A program made the translations under genes and the position numbers. 64,000 nucleotides of DNA from JAOUEA01 sp963734685 (GTDB taxonomy: Bacteria > Actinomycetota > UBA4738 > HRBIN12). The stretch's first letter is position 1; every line of letters begins with the position of its first letter. The notes under the pieces are model-generated. The model was not told where the DNA came from and made no database searches. It saw only the letters and a list, made by a program, of their open reading frames with translations. Shown here piece by piece: positions 15,407 to 25,339 of this stretch. The stretch covers positions 186,001 through 250,000 of the forward strand of contig CAVTIC010000001.1 in assembly GCA_963734685.1 (NCBI GenBank). The letters run 5' to 3'.

Positions 15407-17651
15407 TCAGCGCACCATCACGTCGGTGTGGTTCTCGGACAGCACCTCGCCCCTGCCGTCGCGCACCGACATCGCCACGCGGTAAGGACCCGTTGCCGCC
15501 GACGCCGGGATCCTCCAGTCGATGCGTGCGGCCTCGAGGACGTCGTCGGCGGGAACGGTGAGCCGGCTCCGACCGCCGCTCGCCACCTCGCCTGTGTCGA
15601 GCGCGGTCACGTCCCAGGTGACCTCCGCGTCGTCGAACGGGCGATGGTGATCGTTCGTCACCCAGACCGTTCCGGCGAACGCCGAGCCTCGCGCTCGTAC
15701 ACCTTCTCGCGGCCGAGGACGTAGGGGGAGACCTCTCGTTCGAGGCTCACCAGGACCCGCCCGTACACGGACCGCATCGCGTCGTACACCTGGTACGGGC
15801 GACGGTCGTGGTCGAGCAGGCCGGAGCCCATGATCGGACACGGATCGCTCCAGTAGTAGTGGTACATCGAGGCGACCGGGTGGTACTTCCGCTGGCGCAG
15901 GTACTCGACCTGCTCCTTCACGACCAGCGCCTCGTACGCTTGGTACGCGTCGATCAGCTCATCGAGCGTCTCGGTCATCGGCACCTTCGCGTAACCGAAC
16001 GACAGGTGGTGGAAGAACCCGTGGTACTCCCACACGTCCCAGTCGGGGGGCCACAGCGCCTCGGGCGGCACGAAGGTCTCGAGGGTCTCGCGCACCGGGA
16101 TCGAGCCGGCGCCGAACTCGACGATCTGCGGCGGCAGCTCCACCTCGTGCAGGTCGGTGTCGCCGGGCCAGCAGTACCCGATCATCAGGTTCAGCGTGCC
16201 CTCGCGGTAGTCGCCGAGGTGGATCCACCGGCTCGGGTCGACCGCCCCGAGCGTCTGCTTCAGGATCGGGCAGAGCCGGTGGTAGTTGTTCGGCACGTCG
16301 GGTAACAGGTAGACCTCGGGCTCCTTGAAGACGGACCACATGCCGATGCTCGGGTGGTTGCAGAGCATCAGCCCCATGTCGCGGATCATGTCGCTGGCCC
16401 GGTCGATCAGGTCGTCGTCGTCGCTCACGCAGTAGTGCAGCGGGAAGACCTGCCACACGAGGAACCCCATCTCGTCGCACATCGCGTAGAAGCCGTCGCG
16501 TCTCGACGTGGCTGCCGATCCGGATCGCGTTGATCTCCATCTCGACGCATCTTCGCGAGGTCGTCGGCCCACATCGCCTCGCCGGCCTGGCTCATCCACT
16601 GGCTCGAGATGTAGCGCATCCCCCGCAGGAAGAGCCGCGCTGCCGTTCAGCGACCACTGCCCGGTCGCCTCGTCGCGGACGACCTCGCGGACGCCGACGA
16701 TCTGGTCGAGGGCGTCGTCGTCCGACCGAGACGGTCGCGCGGTACAGATCGGGGTCGCCGAGGTCCCAGGTCCACCAGAGCCGGGCGTCGGCCACGGTCA
16801 CGACGATCGTGTGCGTGGTCCGTCCGGGCTGGAGCGTCACGCGCCGGCTCCGGTCCGCGGCCTCGCCCTCGAACGTGTGCGGCGTCACGGTGAGCCGGAG
16901 GTCCGTCGTCACGACCGCGCCGGTCGTGTTGTTCACGACCACCTCGGCGCTGACGAGCGCGGAGCCGTCGGGCCGGTCGCGGCCGTCGCCCTGCCGGTCC
17001 TTCCGCCGGACGATCTTCGTGAACAGCTTCACGTGCTCGACGTGCACGTCGGGGCGCGCGATCAGATCGACGTGATCCCAGATGCCGCCGGTGTTCCCGT
17101 CGGAGCGGAACGACGTCATCGGCCCCGGGGCGATGCATCGCGTCGATCATGTGCCCCTTGATCTGGGCGATCGCCCTCGCCTGGTGGGTCCGATAGGGAG
17201 GCGACAGGGGGCCGTCGGTCGGGCCGACCTCCACGTACTCGGTCGGATCGCGCGGCGCGGCGTCCTTCACGACGAGGACGTTCGGTCCGTCGAGGTCGAG
17301 GTGATCCGTCACGTCGAACTCGAACGGGTTGAACATGCCCTCGTGCGACCCGAGGTGGATGCCGTTGAGCCAGACGTCGGCCACGTAGTCGACGGCCCCG
17401 AAGCGCAGGGCGAGCCGGCCGCCGACGAGGTCGGCGGGCACGTCGAAGGTCCGGCGGAACCAGATCGTGCCGAAGAAGTCCCCGACCTCGGTCAGGTACC
17501 AGTTCGTCGGGAGCTCCATCTCGGCCCACGAGCCCGCATCCAGATCAGCAAGGTGATAGCCGAGGGACTCGCCGTGCTCGTCGCCCTCCAGGCGGTACCG
17601 CCAGGCGCCGTCCAGGCGCAAGCGGGGCCGGCCCTCGTGCAGCGCGATCAT
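15407..17651 (-). CDS. Glycoside hydrolase family 2, frameshifted
   Basis: About 745 codons over several frames. The N-terminal sugar-binding jelly roll reads WRYRLEGDEHGES, FFGTIWFRRTFDVP and VADVWLNGIHLGSHEG. An immunoglobulin-like domain follows (ALVSAEVVVNNTTGAV). The TIM barrel retains GFYAMCDEMGFLVWQVFPL, NHPSIGMWSVFKEPE (the position of the acid/base N-E/K-E motif, here reading KEPE) and YHGFFHHLS. A C-terminal beta domain (GTVWVTNDHHRPFDDAEV) ends at 15407. Members hydrolyse beta-galactosides, beta-glucuronides or beta-mannosides. ATG 17651 follows the upstream GHL6-like gene by 22 bases, giving a two-gene operon from operator site 6. Breaks near 17130, 16730, 16640, 16545, 16505 and 15690 look like base-calling errors. 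Confidence 0.82.
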
Positions 17652-17673
17652 CGCCCCGGCGGCCGCATCCGCC

Positions 17674-19743
17674 TCACTGGAGCAGGAGCACGGTGTACAG
17701 CGGCACGTTCGTGAGCTCGATCCGGTGCATCTCCCGGCGCTCGCGGCTGAACGTGAGCTCGGCCTGCACCTCGCCGCCCGGGCTGATCGCGGTCACGCTC
17801 CGGAAGGGCCGCCCGACCCGCACGTCGATCGTCATGCGATCGAGCACCGGCACCTCGTCGCGCATCCTCGTCGTAGTCGTAGCGGATCAGGTGGATCGCG
17901 GCTTCCTTGTCGCCCACGCGGCAGATGTTGAGGGCGAGGTCGACGCCGGGGTCCACGACCGCCTGGGGGCCGCCGGCGAAGTCGCTCGCCAGCACCTCGG
18001 TCGTCCGCACGAGGTGGGGATGGCCGAGCAACGACGCCCGCGTCTCGGCATCGAGGTTCTCGCCGAGCTCACCGCTCGCGATCACCCGGCCGCCGTGATC
18101 GAGGTAGCCGCGGATCGCCGCCGCCTGCGCATCGGTGAGCCACGTGCAGCCCGGGAGCACGACCGTGCGGTACCTCGCCAGGCCGTCGGCGGTGATCCAG
18201 TCCTCGCGCAGCTTCCCCTCGGGCAGCACGACCACGTCGAACGGCTGCTGCTGGTCGACCAGCCCCTCCGCCGCGGTCCAGAACGGGAACTTCTCCTTCC
18301 AGCCCTGGTGCTCTTCCCAGTCGTAGGCGCTCTGGATGCTGAAGGCGACGAGGACTTCGGAGTAGGTCTCGGTCGTGTAGAGCCGCTCGTGCTCGGTGAT
18401 GAAGTCCTGGATCTCCACGTTGAGCTCGTGCGGGGCCCAGAACGAGTCCTCGATCACGCTGCCCATCCACGCCCCGTACGGCACGCTCATGTTGATGCCG
18501 AGCGCGGCCGCCTCGTACTGCATCATGCGGAACAGGTCGTAGCCCTTGCCCTCCTGGAGCTTCGGGAGCAGCTCGGGACCGACGCCGCCGTAGGGGTTCT
18601 CGACGACGATCACGGGCTTGCCCTGGGCGAACCCGGCGGCGTACCGGCACCACGCGGGCTGCCGGTAGCTCGTGGCGTTCATCTCCGTCACGAGCACGTC
18701 GGCGTGCGGCTCGAACGGGTAGTAGTGCGGCGATCAGGTAGTAGTAGTTGCCGCACACGAGCACGTCGCGGCCCTTCGACCGGCCGTACTCCCGGATGTA
18801 GTCGGCGAGCTCGGCGAAGTACCCCACGATCGTCTCGCGCTGGAACCGGATGTAGTCCCAGTACAGCGGGCGTCGACTCGCGGTCGGACTTGAAGTCGTA
18901 GCCGCGCGCCAGCAGCCACTCCCCGTAGTGGAACGTCTCGAGGTCGGTCCCCTCGAGCGCCGCGGGCAGCGCGCTCGGCGGGCAGGGCCTGCAGCCAGGC
19001 GCGGAACAACTTCATGCAGTCCTTGCAGAAGCAGCCGCCGTAGCCGGTCGCGAAGATCGGCAGGTCGGCCTCGTCGAGCTGCACGCCGGCCACCCCGGCG
19101 TCGATCTGGATCCGGATGATCGCCTTCAGGTACTCGCGCCAGACCGGGTTGTTGCGGTCCATCAGGTACGCGTAGTGCTCGTTGCCCGGCACCTCGACCC
19201 AGGTCGAGTGGCACGCCTCGCCGTAGATGTCGCGCGAGGTGCACTCCTCCAGCAGGTCGGTGACGACCTCGCCGTCGCTGTTCACGAGCCCGTCCGGGAA
19301 GTAGTGCTCGAACGGCTTCCAGAGCTTCGGGTACGTGTTCTGCGTGAACTCGCGCAAGCCCGAGGAAGCCGCGCTTGCCGACGCCCCGCAGCTCGTTCAT
19401 CGACAGGACCTCGGACTCGTCCTCGTTGAGCTCGACCGGGAACTCCCAGCCCTGCACCTCGAAGACGCAGCCGAACACCTTGATCCCGCGCTCCTGGCAC
19501 CGCTGCGATGAACTCCGCGTCGTTCACGAAGCCGTAGAAGCGGAACCGCGCGTCGACCTCGCCCCACGCCTCCTGCTCCAGGTAGGGCAGCGAGATCGAC
19601 CCGCCGCCGAGCGACGCCCACACGAGCGAGGTCGCGTGGTACGCCTCGAGGTCCTCGACCATCTTCAGCCGCCGTGGCGGCAGGCTCGGGTGGTAGCAGT
19701 GCTGCCGCGGGAACCATGCGTCGAAGTAGACGCCGCGTTCCAT
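17674..19743 (-). CDS. GHL6-like putative glycosidase with beta-galactosidase-trimerisation-type domain, frameshifted
   Basis: About 690 codons. ATG 19743 starts MERGVYFDAWFPRQHCYHPS. The barrel part has YGEACHSTWVEVPGNE, VAGVQLDEADLPIFATGYGG, the Cys-containing FCKDCMKLFRAWL and DVLVCGNYYY. A glutamine-amidotransferase-like domain follows (FDVVVLPEGKLR, YRTVVLPGCTWL, GGRVIASGELGENL), then a small C-terminal beta domain (VGRPFRSVTAISPGG). This is the plan of hypothetical glycoside hydrolase family GHL6, related to the GH42 group. Related island genes lie at 30097 and 34210. First gene of an operon with the GH2 enzyme, 77 bases from operator site 6. Frame breaks near 19505, 19360, 18985, 18870, 18725 and 17865. 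Confidence 0.7.
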
Positions 19744-19819
19744 CTCGAGGTGGTCCTTTCTCGCGAGCCTGGCGGTCGGGTCCCTCAGGCGCTCGTCCGG
19801 TCGATGCTCCCCCTGTGTG

Positions 19820-19833
19820 TGGGAACGATATCA
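19820..19833 (+). promoter_or_regulatory. Island operator, site 6
   Basis: TGGGAACGATATCA followed by T. It lies between the divergent GHL6-like/GH2 operon (start 19743, minus) and the RraA-like gene (start 19892, plus). TATCAT points toward the RraA-like gene. Confidence 0.85.
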
Positions 19834-19891
19834 TGGTCCTCCCGTGCGGAGCCGGGGAGGTCGGTCGGATGACCCGAAGGAGTGGCGAGAG

Positions 19892-20581
19892 ATGACGATC
19901 GATGCCGACGTGCTCAGGATCGCTCGATCGGTCAGGACGTCCGACGTGTCCGACGCCCTGGACTCGATGGGTGAGCAGGAGCGCCATCAGATGGACCCTC
20001 GGATGCGCCCGCTGTTCCCCGGCATCCGGTTCGCGGGCATCGCTCATCCGATGGCGTACGACGTGATCGACGAGCCGCTCGGGCCGATGAGCTATGACGA
20101 GTTCAGCGAGCGGCAGTACGCGCCCGGTGCGGACGGGCTCTGGCGGGAGGCCGGGCCGTGGGGCGCCCCCGACGAGGTGCTCGTGATCGACGCGAAGGGC
20201 ACGGCGGCCGGGATCCTCGGGTCGGCGAACACGCTCGCCGGTCAGGTCCGCGGCACCGTCGGCTTCGTGATCGACGGAACGTGCCGGGACTCCTCCGAGT
20301 GCACGATCCAGCGGACGCCGGCCTTCTGCACCGTGCGCTCCCCCGCCCATCCGATGGGACGGCTCCGGGCGGTCTCCGACGCAGAGCCGATCGTCTGCGC
20401 CGGCGCGCCGGTCCGTTCGGGCGACCTCGTGGTCGCCGACGACGACGGCGTGATCGTCGTTCCGCACGAGATCGCGGACGAGATCGTCGATCGAGCCCGC
20501 CGCATCCAGGATGCGGACCGTCCGGGCCGCCGCAAGGGGTACGAGGCGCTCGGCCTCCCGTTCGATGAGACGCTCGGGTAG
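19892..20581 (+). CDS. RraA-family aldolase/lyase-like protein
   Basis: 229 residues. The conserved VIDGTCRDSSE (Arg132, Asp133) and GILGSANTLA form the metal and substrate site of the RraA/HMG-aldolase family. Members cleave 4-hydroxy-4-methyl-2-oxoglutarate or decarboxylate oxaloacetate; others are used as sugar-acid lyases; the RraA protein itself inhibits RNase E. In this cluster a lyase acting on a keto-deoxy sugar acid is the best guess. ATG 19892 is chosen because AAGGAG lies about ten bases upstream. It is regulated by operator site 6 and faces, tail to tail, the rhamnonate-dehydratase-like gene. Confidence 0.88.
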   Translation: MTIDADVLRIARSVRTSDVSDALDSMGEQERHQMDPRMRPLFPGIRFAGIAHPMAYDVIDEPLGPMSYDEFSERQYAPGADGLWREAGPWGAPDEVLVIDAKGTAAGILGSANTLAGQVRGTVGFVIDGTCRDSSECTIQRTPAFCTVRSPAHPMGRLRAVSDAEPIVCAGAPVRSGDLVVADDDGVIVVPHEIADEIVDRARRIQDADRPGRRKGYEALGLPFDETLG

Positions 20582-20594
20582 GGGCCGCCTGCAG

Positions 20595-21767
20595 TCAGTC
20601 GTCGAACGCGACCTCTCGCCGGTCGTCGATCTTCGCGGGGTCGAGCTCGATGCCCAGCCCGGACCCCTCGGGCAGCGCGAGCGTTCCGTCGACGGGGCGG
20701 AGGATGGTGCGGTGGAACCACTGGTTGCGCTCCTGGATCCGCACGAGGTACTCCATCATCGGGACCACCTGCGGCGATTGTGACGCCGCGACGTGCAGCG
20801 GCACGGGGATCGCGTGCCCGTGCGCGACCACGGGCACGTCGTAGGCCGAACACAGCGAGCAGATGTGCCGTTGCTCGGTGATGCCGCCCGACCAGTCGGG
20901 GTCGGCCTGGATCACGCCGACGCCCGCGTCGAGCAGCTCTTTGACCTGCCAGCGCGTGGCGACGTGCTCGCCGGTCGCCAGCCGGATCGACGTCCCGGCC
21001 GCCAGGCGCCGGAACACGTCGACCCGCTCGGGCGGCACGGGCTCCTCGACCCAGTGAGGCTCCACCGACTCGAGCCCTCGGAGCATGTCGGCTGCGTACG
21101 ACGCGTCCCACCCCATGAACGCGTCGAACATCAGCGGGTACCCCGCGCCGACGGCCTCGCGGAGCGCGTGAGCCATCGCGAGGTTCCGATGCAGGCCCTC
21201 CCGGCCGGCGCCGGGACCGAACGCGAAGAACCACTTCTGCGCGCCGAACCCGAGTGCCTGGGTTTCGACGGCGACGGTCGCCGCTCGCTCAGGGTCGATC
21301 GACGAGCCGAGCATGCTCGCGTAGACGGGCACCTGTTCCCGGGTCGGTCCCCCGAGGAGCCGGTAGACGGGTTCGCCGATCGCCTTGCCGCGCAGGTCCC
21401 AGAGCGCGTTGTCGACGACGCTCACCGCCGTCACGAAGAGGCCGGCGCGGCCGTGCCGGTGCACCCGGAGCATGCGATCGTGCAGCGATCCGATCGCGAG
21501 TGGGTCGGCGCCCAGCAGGTGCGGTCGTAACTCCGTCGCGACGAGGAAGGCCTGGCGGCGGTCGATCGGACCGTACAACCCCGATGGCCCGTCGTCGGTC
21601 TCGATCGTCAGGTACCAGGCGACGAGGTGCGATCCCACATCGCCGGCGCCCGCCGTCGCACGAACGTGACCTGGGTAGAGGTCCAATTGCTCCACGGCCC
21701 GGTCCTCGAACGTCCATGCCGGGCCGTGCCCTTCGACGCGGAACAGCCGGACGGCGGTGATCCTCAC
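20595..21767 (-). CDS. L-rhamnonate dehydratase-like enolase-superfamily enzyme
   Basis: 390 residues. The barrel starts with AQKWFFAFGPGAGREG and LREAVG, and the ligand strand is LMFDAFMGWD; KWF..GP with D..M.WD is characteristic of the rhamnonate dehydratase subgroup. Other ligands are VEEPVPPE and LATGEHVATRW; the general acid lies in VVAHGHAIPVPLH. It would dehydrate L-rhamnonate or a close 6-deoxy or aldonic acid to a 2-keto-3-deoxy acid. GTG 21767 follows GGAGG. Operator site 7 lies 37 bases upstream with TATCAT toward this gene. It suggests rhamnose-type sugars among the substrates, although rhamnonate itself is an inference. Confidence 0.88.
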   Translation of the reverse strand: MRITAVRLFRVEGHGPAWTFEDRAVEQLDLYPGHVRATAGAGDVGSHLVAWYLTIETDDGPSGLYGPIDRRQAFLVATELRPHLLGADPLAIGSLHDRMLRVHRHGRAGLFVTAVSVVDNALWDLRGKAIGEPVYRLLGGPTREQVPVYASMLGSSIDPERAATVAVETQALGFGAQKWFFAFGPGAGREGLHRNLAMAHALREAVGAGYPLMFDAFMGWDASYAADMLRGLESVEPHWVEEPVPPERVDVFRRLAAGTSIRLATGEHVATRWQVKELLDAGVGVIQADPDWSGGITEQRHICSLCSAYDVPVVAHGHAIPVPLHVAASQSPQVVPMMEYLVRIQERNQWFHRTILRPVDGTLALPEGSGLGIELDPAKIDDRREVAFDD

Positions 21768-21803
21768 GACACTGCACCTCCTCAGCGAGAGCCGAGGTGA
21801 GCA

Positions 21804-21817
21804 TGATAACGTTCCCA
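21804..21817 (-). promoter_or_regulatory. Island operator, site 7
   Basis: TGATAACGTTCCCA on plus, TGGGAACGTTATCA on minus. It is placed between the divergent rhamnonate-dehydratase-like gene (start 21767) and an aldo/keto reductase (start 21898). Confidence 0.85.
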
Positions 21818-21897
21818 CATCATCGTGGCCCGGGCGGCGCGCTGATGCATCATGGTGCCGGGTTGGAGTCGTCACGCCGCGACGAAGGGAGGACGAG

Positions 21898-22938
21898 ATG
21901 GAGTTCCGTTCGCTCGGTGGCACTGGTGTGCGGGTCAGCACGCACTGCCTCGGTGCCATGAACTTCGGATCGTGGGGGAACACCGACGTCGACCGATGCG
22001 TGCGCATCGTTCATGCAGCGCTCGACGGCGGCATCAACTTCGTCGACACAGCCGACGTCTACTCGCTCGGCGAGTCCGAGGAGATCGTCGGCAAGGCGTT
22101 GAAGGGCCGGCGCGACGACGTGATCCTCGCGACGAAGGTCCACGGCGGGATGGGGTCCGGCGCGAACGAGTGGGGCAACTCACGCGTCTGGATCATGCGC
22201 GAGGTGGAGAACAGCCTCCGCCGGCTCGGCACGGACCACATCGACCTGTACCAGATCCACCGCCCCGAGGCGGACACCGACGTCGAGGAGACCCTCTCGG
22301 CGCTCACCGACCTCCAGCGCCAGGGCAAGATCCGGTACTTCGGATCGTCGACGTTCCCCGGCTGGCAGATCGTGGAGGCTCACTGGGCCGCCGAGCGACG
22401 CGGGCTGTCGCGGTTCCGGACCGAGCAGCCTCCCTACTCGATCTTCGTGCGACATATCGAGCACGACCTGCTTCCGGTCGCCGAACGCTACGGCATGGGG
22501 GTCCTCGTCTGGAGTCCGCTCAACCGTGGCTGGCTCACCGGCCGGTATCGGCGTGGATCGTTCGACCGATCGCCGGGATCCCGCGCGGGACGGGCGGCTG
22601 GGCGACAGGTCGAGTCGCAGTTCGACGAGTCCCGGCCCGCGATCCAGCGGAAGCTCGACCTCGTCGAGGACATGCTCAAGGTTGCGGCCGACGCCGGCAT
22701 GTCGCTGCAGCACCTCGCGATCGCGTTCACGCTCGCCCACCCGGCGGTGACGTCGGCGATCATCGGACCGCGGACGATGGACCAGCTCGAGGACCTGCTC
22801 GCGGGCGCCGACGTCCGGCTCGACGGATCCACGCTGGACGCCATCGACGGCCTCGTGCCCCCCGGCAGCCTGGTCGACGAGGACGACCGAGGCTTCACCC
22901 CGTGGTGGCTCGACGCGCGCGCGAGACGTCGGATCTAG
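21898..22938 (+). CDS. Aldo/keto reductase
   Basis: 346 residues with an intact tetrad: Asp50 and Tyr55 (FVDTADVYS), Lys80 (LATKVHG) and His121 (LYQIHRPEAD). VLVWSPLNRGWLTGRY and SAIIGPRTMDQLED complete the NADP(H) site. It resembles the L-glyceraldehyde 3-phosphate reductase / general sugar reductase subgroup. ATG 21898 follows AGGGAGG. It is 24 bases upstream of the FMN dehydrogenase gene, likely one operon from operator site 7. Confidence 0.93.
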   Translation: MEFRSLGGTGVRVSTHCLGAMNFGSWGNTDVDRCVRIVHAALDGGINFVDTADVYSLGESEEIVGKALKGRRDDVILATKVHGGMGSGANEWGNSRVWIMREVENSLRRLGTDHIDLYQIHRPEADTDVEETLSALTDLQRQGKIRYFGSSTFPGWQIVEAHWAAERRGLSRFRTEQPPYSIFVRHIEHDLLPVAERYGMGVLVWSPLNRGWLTGRYRRGSFDRSPGSRAGRAAGRQVESQFDESRPAIQRKLDLVEDMLKVAADAGMSLQHLAIAFTLAHPAVTSAIIGPRTMDQLEDLLAGADVRLDGSTLDAIDGLVPPGSLVDEDDRGFTPWWLDARARRRI

Positions 22939-22961
22939 CGGCGGACGGTCGCCCGCAGGCC

Positions 22962-24224
22962 ATGGGCCGTCCCGACGCGTCGATGGGGAAGCGCCGGACC
23001 GGCCGTCGGTTCCCGCGCTGGCGCGAGTGGCGATCCCTGATCCGGCTCGCGCCTCCCGCGATCACGCTGGAGCGTCGGCTCGAACGAGCTACGACGATCG
23101 CGGACCTCCGGCGGATGGCGGCGCTCCGTGCGCCGAAGGCCGTCCTCGACTACGTGGACGGCGGCGCCGGCGACGAGCTCTCGATGGCACGCTCGGTGCG
23201 CGCGTTCACACGCGTCGAGTTCCGTCCGAGGACCCTTCGCGACGTCGCGGCGGTCTCCCCGGCGGCAACGATCTTGGGCGAAGTGGCATCGATGCCGCTC
23301 GTCCTCGCACCGACCGGGCTCACGCGGATGATGCATCACGAGGGCGAGGCGGCGGTGGCTCGGGCAGCAGCTCGGGCGGGGGTGCCCTACGCCCTGTCGA
23401 CGATGGGCACCACCTCTCCCGAGGATCTGATCGCAGTCGAGCCGGCCGGGACACGATGGTTCCAGCTGTACGTGTGGCGCGACCGCGGCAGGACCGAGGC
23501 GCTGATCGAACGGGTCGCCGAGGCCGGCTTCCGGACGCTCGTCCTCACGGTCGACGTTCCTGTCGCTGGCGATCGCCGCCGCGATGTTCGCAACGGGCTG
23601 GCGATGCCGCCCGCGCTCACCTGGCGAACGCTCGTCGACGGCACGCTCCATCCGAGCTGGTGGCTCGACCTCCTCACGACAGAACCGCTCCGCTTCGCCG
23701 CGCACGCCGAAGCGGGCGAGGTGCTCGAGGATGTGATCGACCGGGTGTTCGACCCGGCCGTGACGATGGACGATCTGTCGTGGCTCCGACAGCGGTGGGC
23801 AGGAACCCTCGTCGTGAAGGGCGTGATGCGGGAAGACGATGCCCGGGAGATGGTCTCGCACGGCGTCGACGGCCTCGTCGTGTCGAATCACGGGGGCCGG
23901 CAGCTCGACCGATCCGTCACCCCACTCGAGGTGCTCCCGGAGATCGTGGACGCCGTCGGTGGCCGGGTCGAGGTGCTCGTCGACGGCGGCGTTCGGTCCG
24001 GCGCTGACGTGGTCGCGGCGGTCGGGCTGGGTGCGGCGGCCGCGATGGTCGGCCGCTCGTACCTCTACGGGCTGATGGCAGGGGGCGAACGAGGGGTCGA
24101 CCGGGCGTTGGCGATCCTCCGCGACGACGTCCTCAGAACGATGCAGCTCCTCGGCGTCCGGTCCATCGGCGAGCTGGACCCGTCGATGGTCTCGCTCCGC
24201 GAACGACGCCCACCGTTGGGGTGA
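22962..24224 (+). CDS. FMN-dependent L-2-hydroxyacid dehydrogenase/oxidase
   Basis: 420 residues. After a basic N-terminus the glycolate oxidase fold appears: YVDGGAGDELSMARS; PLVLAPTGLTRMMHHEGE; QLYVWRDRG; VLTVDVPVAGDRRRDVRNG. The catalytic His lies in VVSNHGGRQLD. The phosphate-binding end is VLVDGGVRSGADVV and MVGRSYLYGL. Such enzymes oxidise L-lactate, glycolate, mandelate or related acids to 2-keto acids, fitting a cluster that makes hydroxy acids from sugars. ATG 22962 was taken; ATG 22983 is a possible alternative, and neither has a clear ribosome binding site. Second gene of the operon with the reductase. Confidence 0.92.
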   Translation: MGRPDASMGKRRTGRRFPRWREWRSLIRLAPPAITLERRLERATTIADLRRMAALRAPKAVLDYVDGGAGDELSMARSVRAFTRVEFRPRTLRDVAAVSPAATILGEVASMPLVLAPTGLTRMMHHEGEAAVARAAARAGVPYALSTMGTTSPEDLIAVEPAGTRWFQLYVWRDRGRTEALIERVAEAGFRTLVLTVDVPVAGDRRRDVRNGLAMPPALTWRTLVDGTLHPSWWLDLLTTEPLRFAAHAEAGEVLEDVIDRVFDPAVTMDDLSWLRQRWAGTLVVKGVMREDDAREMVSHGVDGLVVSNHGGRQLDRSVTPLEVLPEIVDAVGGRVEVLVDGGVRSGADVVAAVGLGAAAAMVGRSYLYGLMAGGERGVDRALAILRDDVLRTMQLLGVRSIGELDPSMVSLRERRPPLG

Positions 24225-24228
24225 TCTC

Positions 24229-25236
24229 TCAGGCACCGGTCCAGTCGAAGACCATGGCCATCGATCGCTCCGGATGGTCGACGACGAGCTCGTAGGCTGA
24301 CTCTACATCGCGGAACGGGATGCGGTGCGTGATCAGCGGATCGATCGCGATGCGGCCGGTGGCCATGTCGTCGGCGAGGTCTCCGTTGTACTGGTCGTCC
24401 CACCCGCACGGGAAGGACACGAGCGGCCGTCGCAGGTGCGTCGGGTGGAAGTCGATCGAGATGGGATCCGGGTAGTACCCCTGCATCTCGATGCGTCCTT
24501 CCTCGCGGATCAACCCGAGGCAGCGGCCGAACATCGAGCTCACGCCGGTCGTATCGATCGCGACGTCGGCCCCTTGGGGTACCTCGGCGCGCACCACGTC
24601 TTCCAGGCTCTCGGTCGTGCCGTCGAGCGCCACGTCGGCCGAGTACGTCTCGGCCAGCGCCACGCGGTCGGCGATGAGATCGGTGGCGATCACACGCGCG
24701 CCGACACGCCTCGCCGCCTGCCCGGCCATCTGACCGATCATCCCGAGCCCGATCAGGGCGACGACGTCACCGTCGGCGACGCCGGTCAGCCGGACCCCGT
24801 GCCGCGCGACCCCGGCCATGTGGAACAACGATGCGCCGGCGAGGTCGACCTCCGGGGAGACCCGCCACACCTCCGACGCGGCCGCGACCAGGTAGCCCGA
24901 GTGCGATGCCTGGCACGGCCCGGGGTACTTGTGATCGGGGTCGGCGAAGTGCGTGCCCATCGTGAAGACGTGGTCACCCACCGCGACGTCGGTCACGGCC
25001 GAACCGACCTCCTCCACGACGCCGGCCGCCTGGTAGCCGGGCGAGCACGGGAAGTACGCGGCGTAGTCGACGTCGTAGTGGCCGTATCGCCCGGTCAGGG
25101 CCCAGCGCTCGGTCCCCTGGCTGATGCCGGAGAAGGCGGTGCGGATGCCGACCTCGTCGGGACCCACGTTGGGCACCTCCAACTCCCGAACCTCGACCCG
25201 CTTCGGCTCCGGGAACACCACGGCGTGGGTCTTCAC
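24229..25236 (-). CDS. Zinc-type alcohol dehydrogenase-like (MDR) protein
   Basis: 335 residues of a medium-chain dehydrogenase. The N-terminal GroES-like domain (VEVRELEVPNVGPDEVGIRT, SPGYQAAGVVEEVG) leads into a Rossmann domain with VALIGLGMIGQMAGQ. The usual catalytic-zinc GHE motif and the four-Cys structural zinc loop are not seen, so it may be zinc-free, as in the quinone-reductase/bacteriochlorophyllide dehydrogenase type. It probably oxidises a sugar alcohol or hydroxyl with NAD(P). ATG 25236 starts 69 bases from operator site 8. Last gene of a minus-strand series with the Tm-1-like pair. Substrate unknown. Confidence 0.88.
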   Translation of the reverse strand: MKTHAVVFPEPKRVEVRELEVPNVGPDEVGIRTAFSGISQGTERWALTGRYGHYDVDYAAYFPCSPGYQAAGVVEEVGSAVTDVAVGDHVFTMGTHFADPDHKYPGPCQASHSGYLVAAASEVWRVSPEVDLAGASLFHMAGVARHGVRLTGVADGDVVALIGLGMIGQMAGQAARRVGARVIATDLIADRVALAETYSADVALDGTTESLEDVVRAEVPQGADVAIDTTGVSSMFGRCLGLIREEGRIEMQGYYPDPISIDFHPTHLRRPLVSFPCGWDDQYNGDLADDMATGRIAIDPLITHRIPFRDVESAYELVVDHPERSMAMVFDWTGA

Positions 25237-25304
25237 CCTCCGTCCCCTCCTCGTTCGCGTTCCGTGGGAACCGCCGACGATCGCCCTGGGTCCCCCTCAA
25301 GCTG

Positions 25305-25318
25305 TGGGAACGATATCA
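25305..25318 (+). promoter_or_regulatory. Island operator, site 8 (inside a gene series)
   Basis: TGGGAACGATATCA, between the stop of the PEP-hydrolase-like gene (25340) and the start of the dehydrogenase gene (25236), both on minus. The TATCA arm points away from the dehydrogenase, unlike most sites, so here it may act as a roadblock or with a differently placed promoter. Confidence 0.8.
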
Positions 25319-25339
25319 CAGGGTCGTCCGCGCCGGGCT

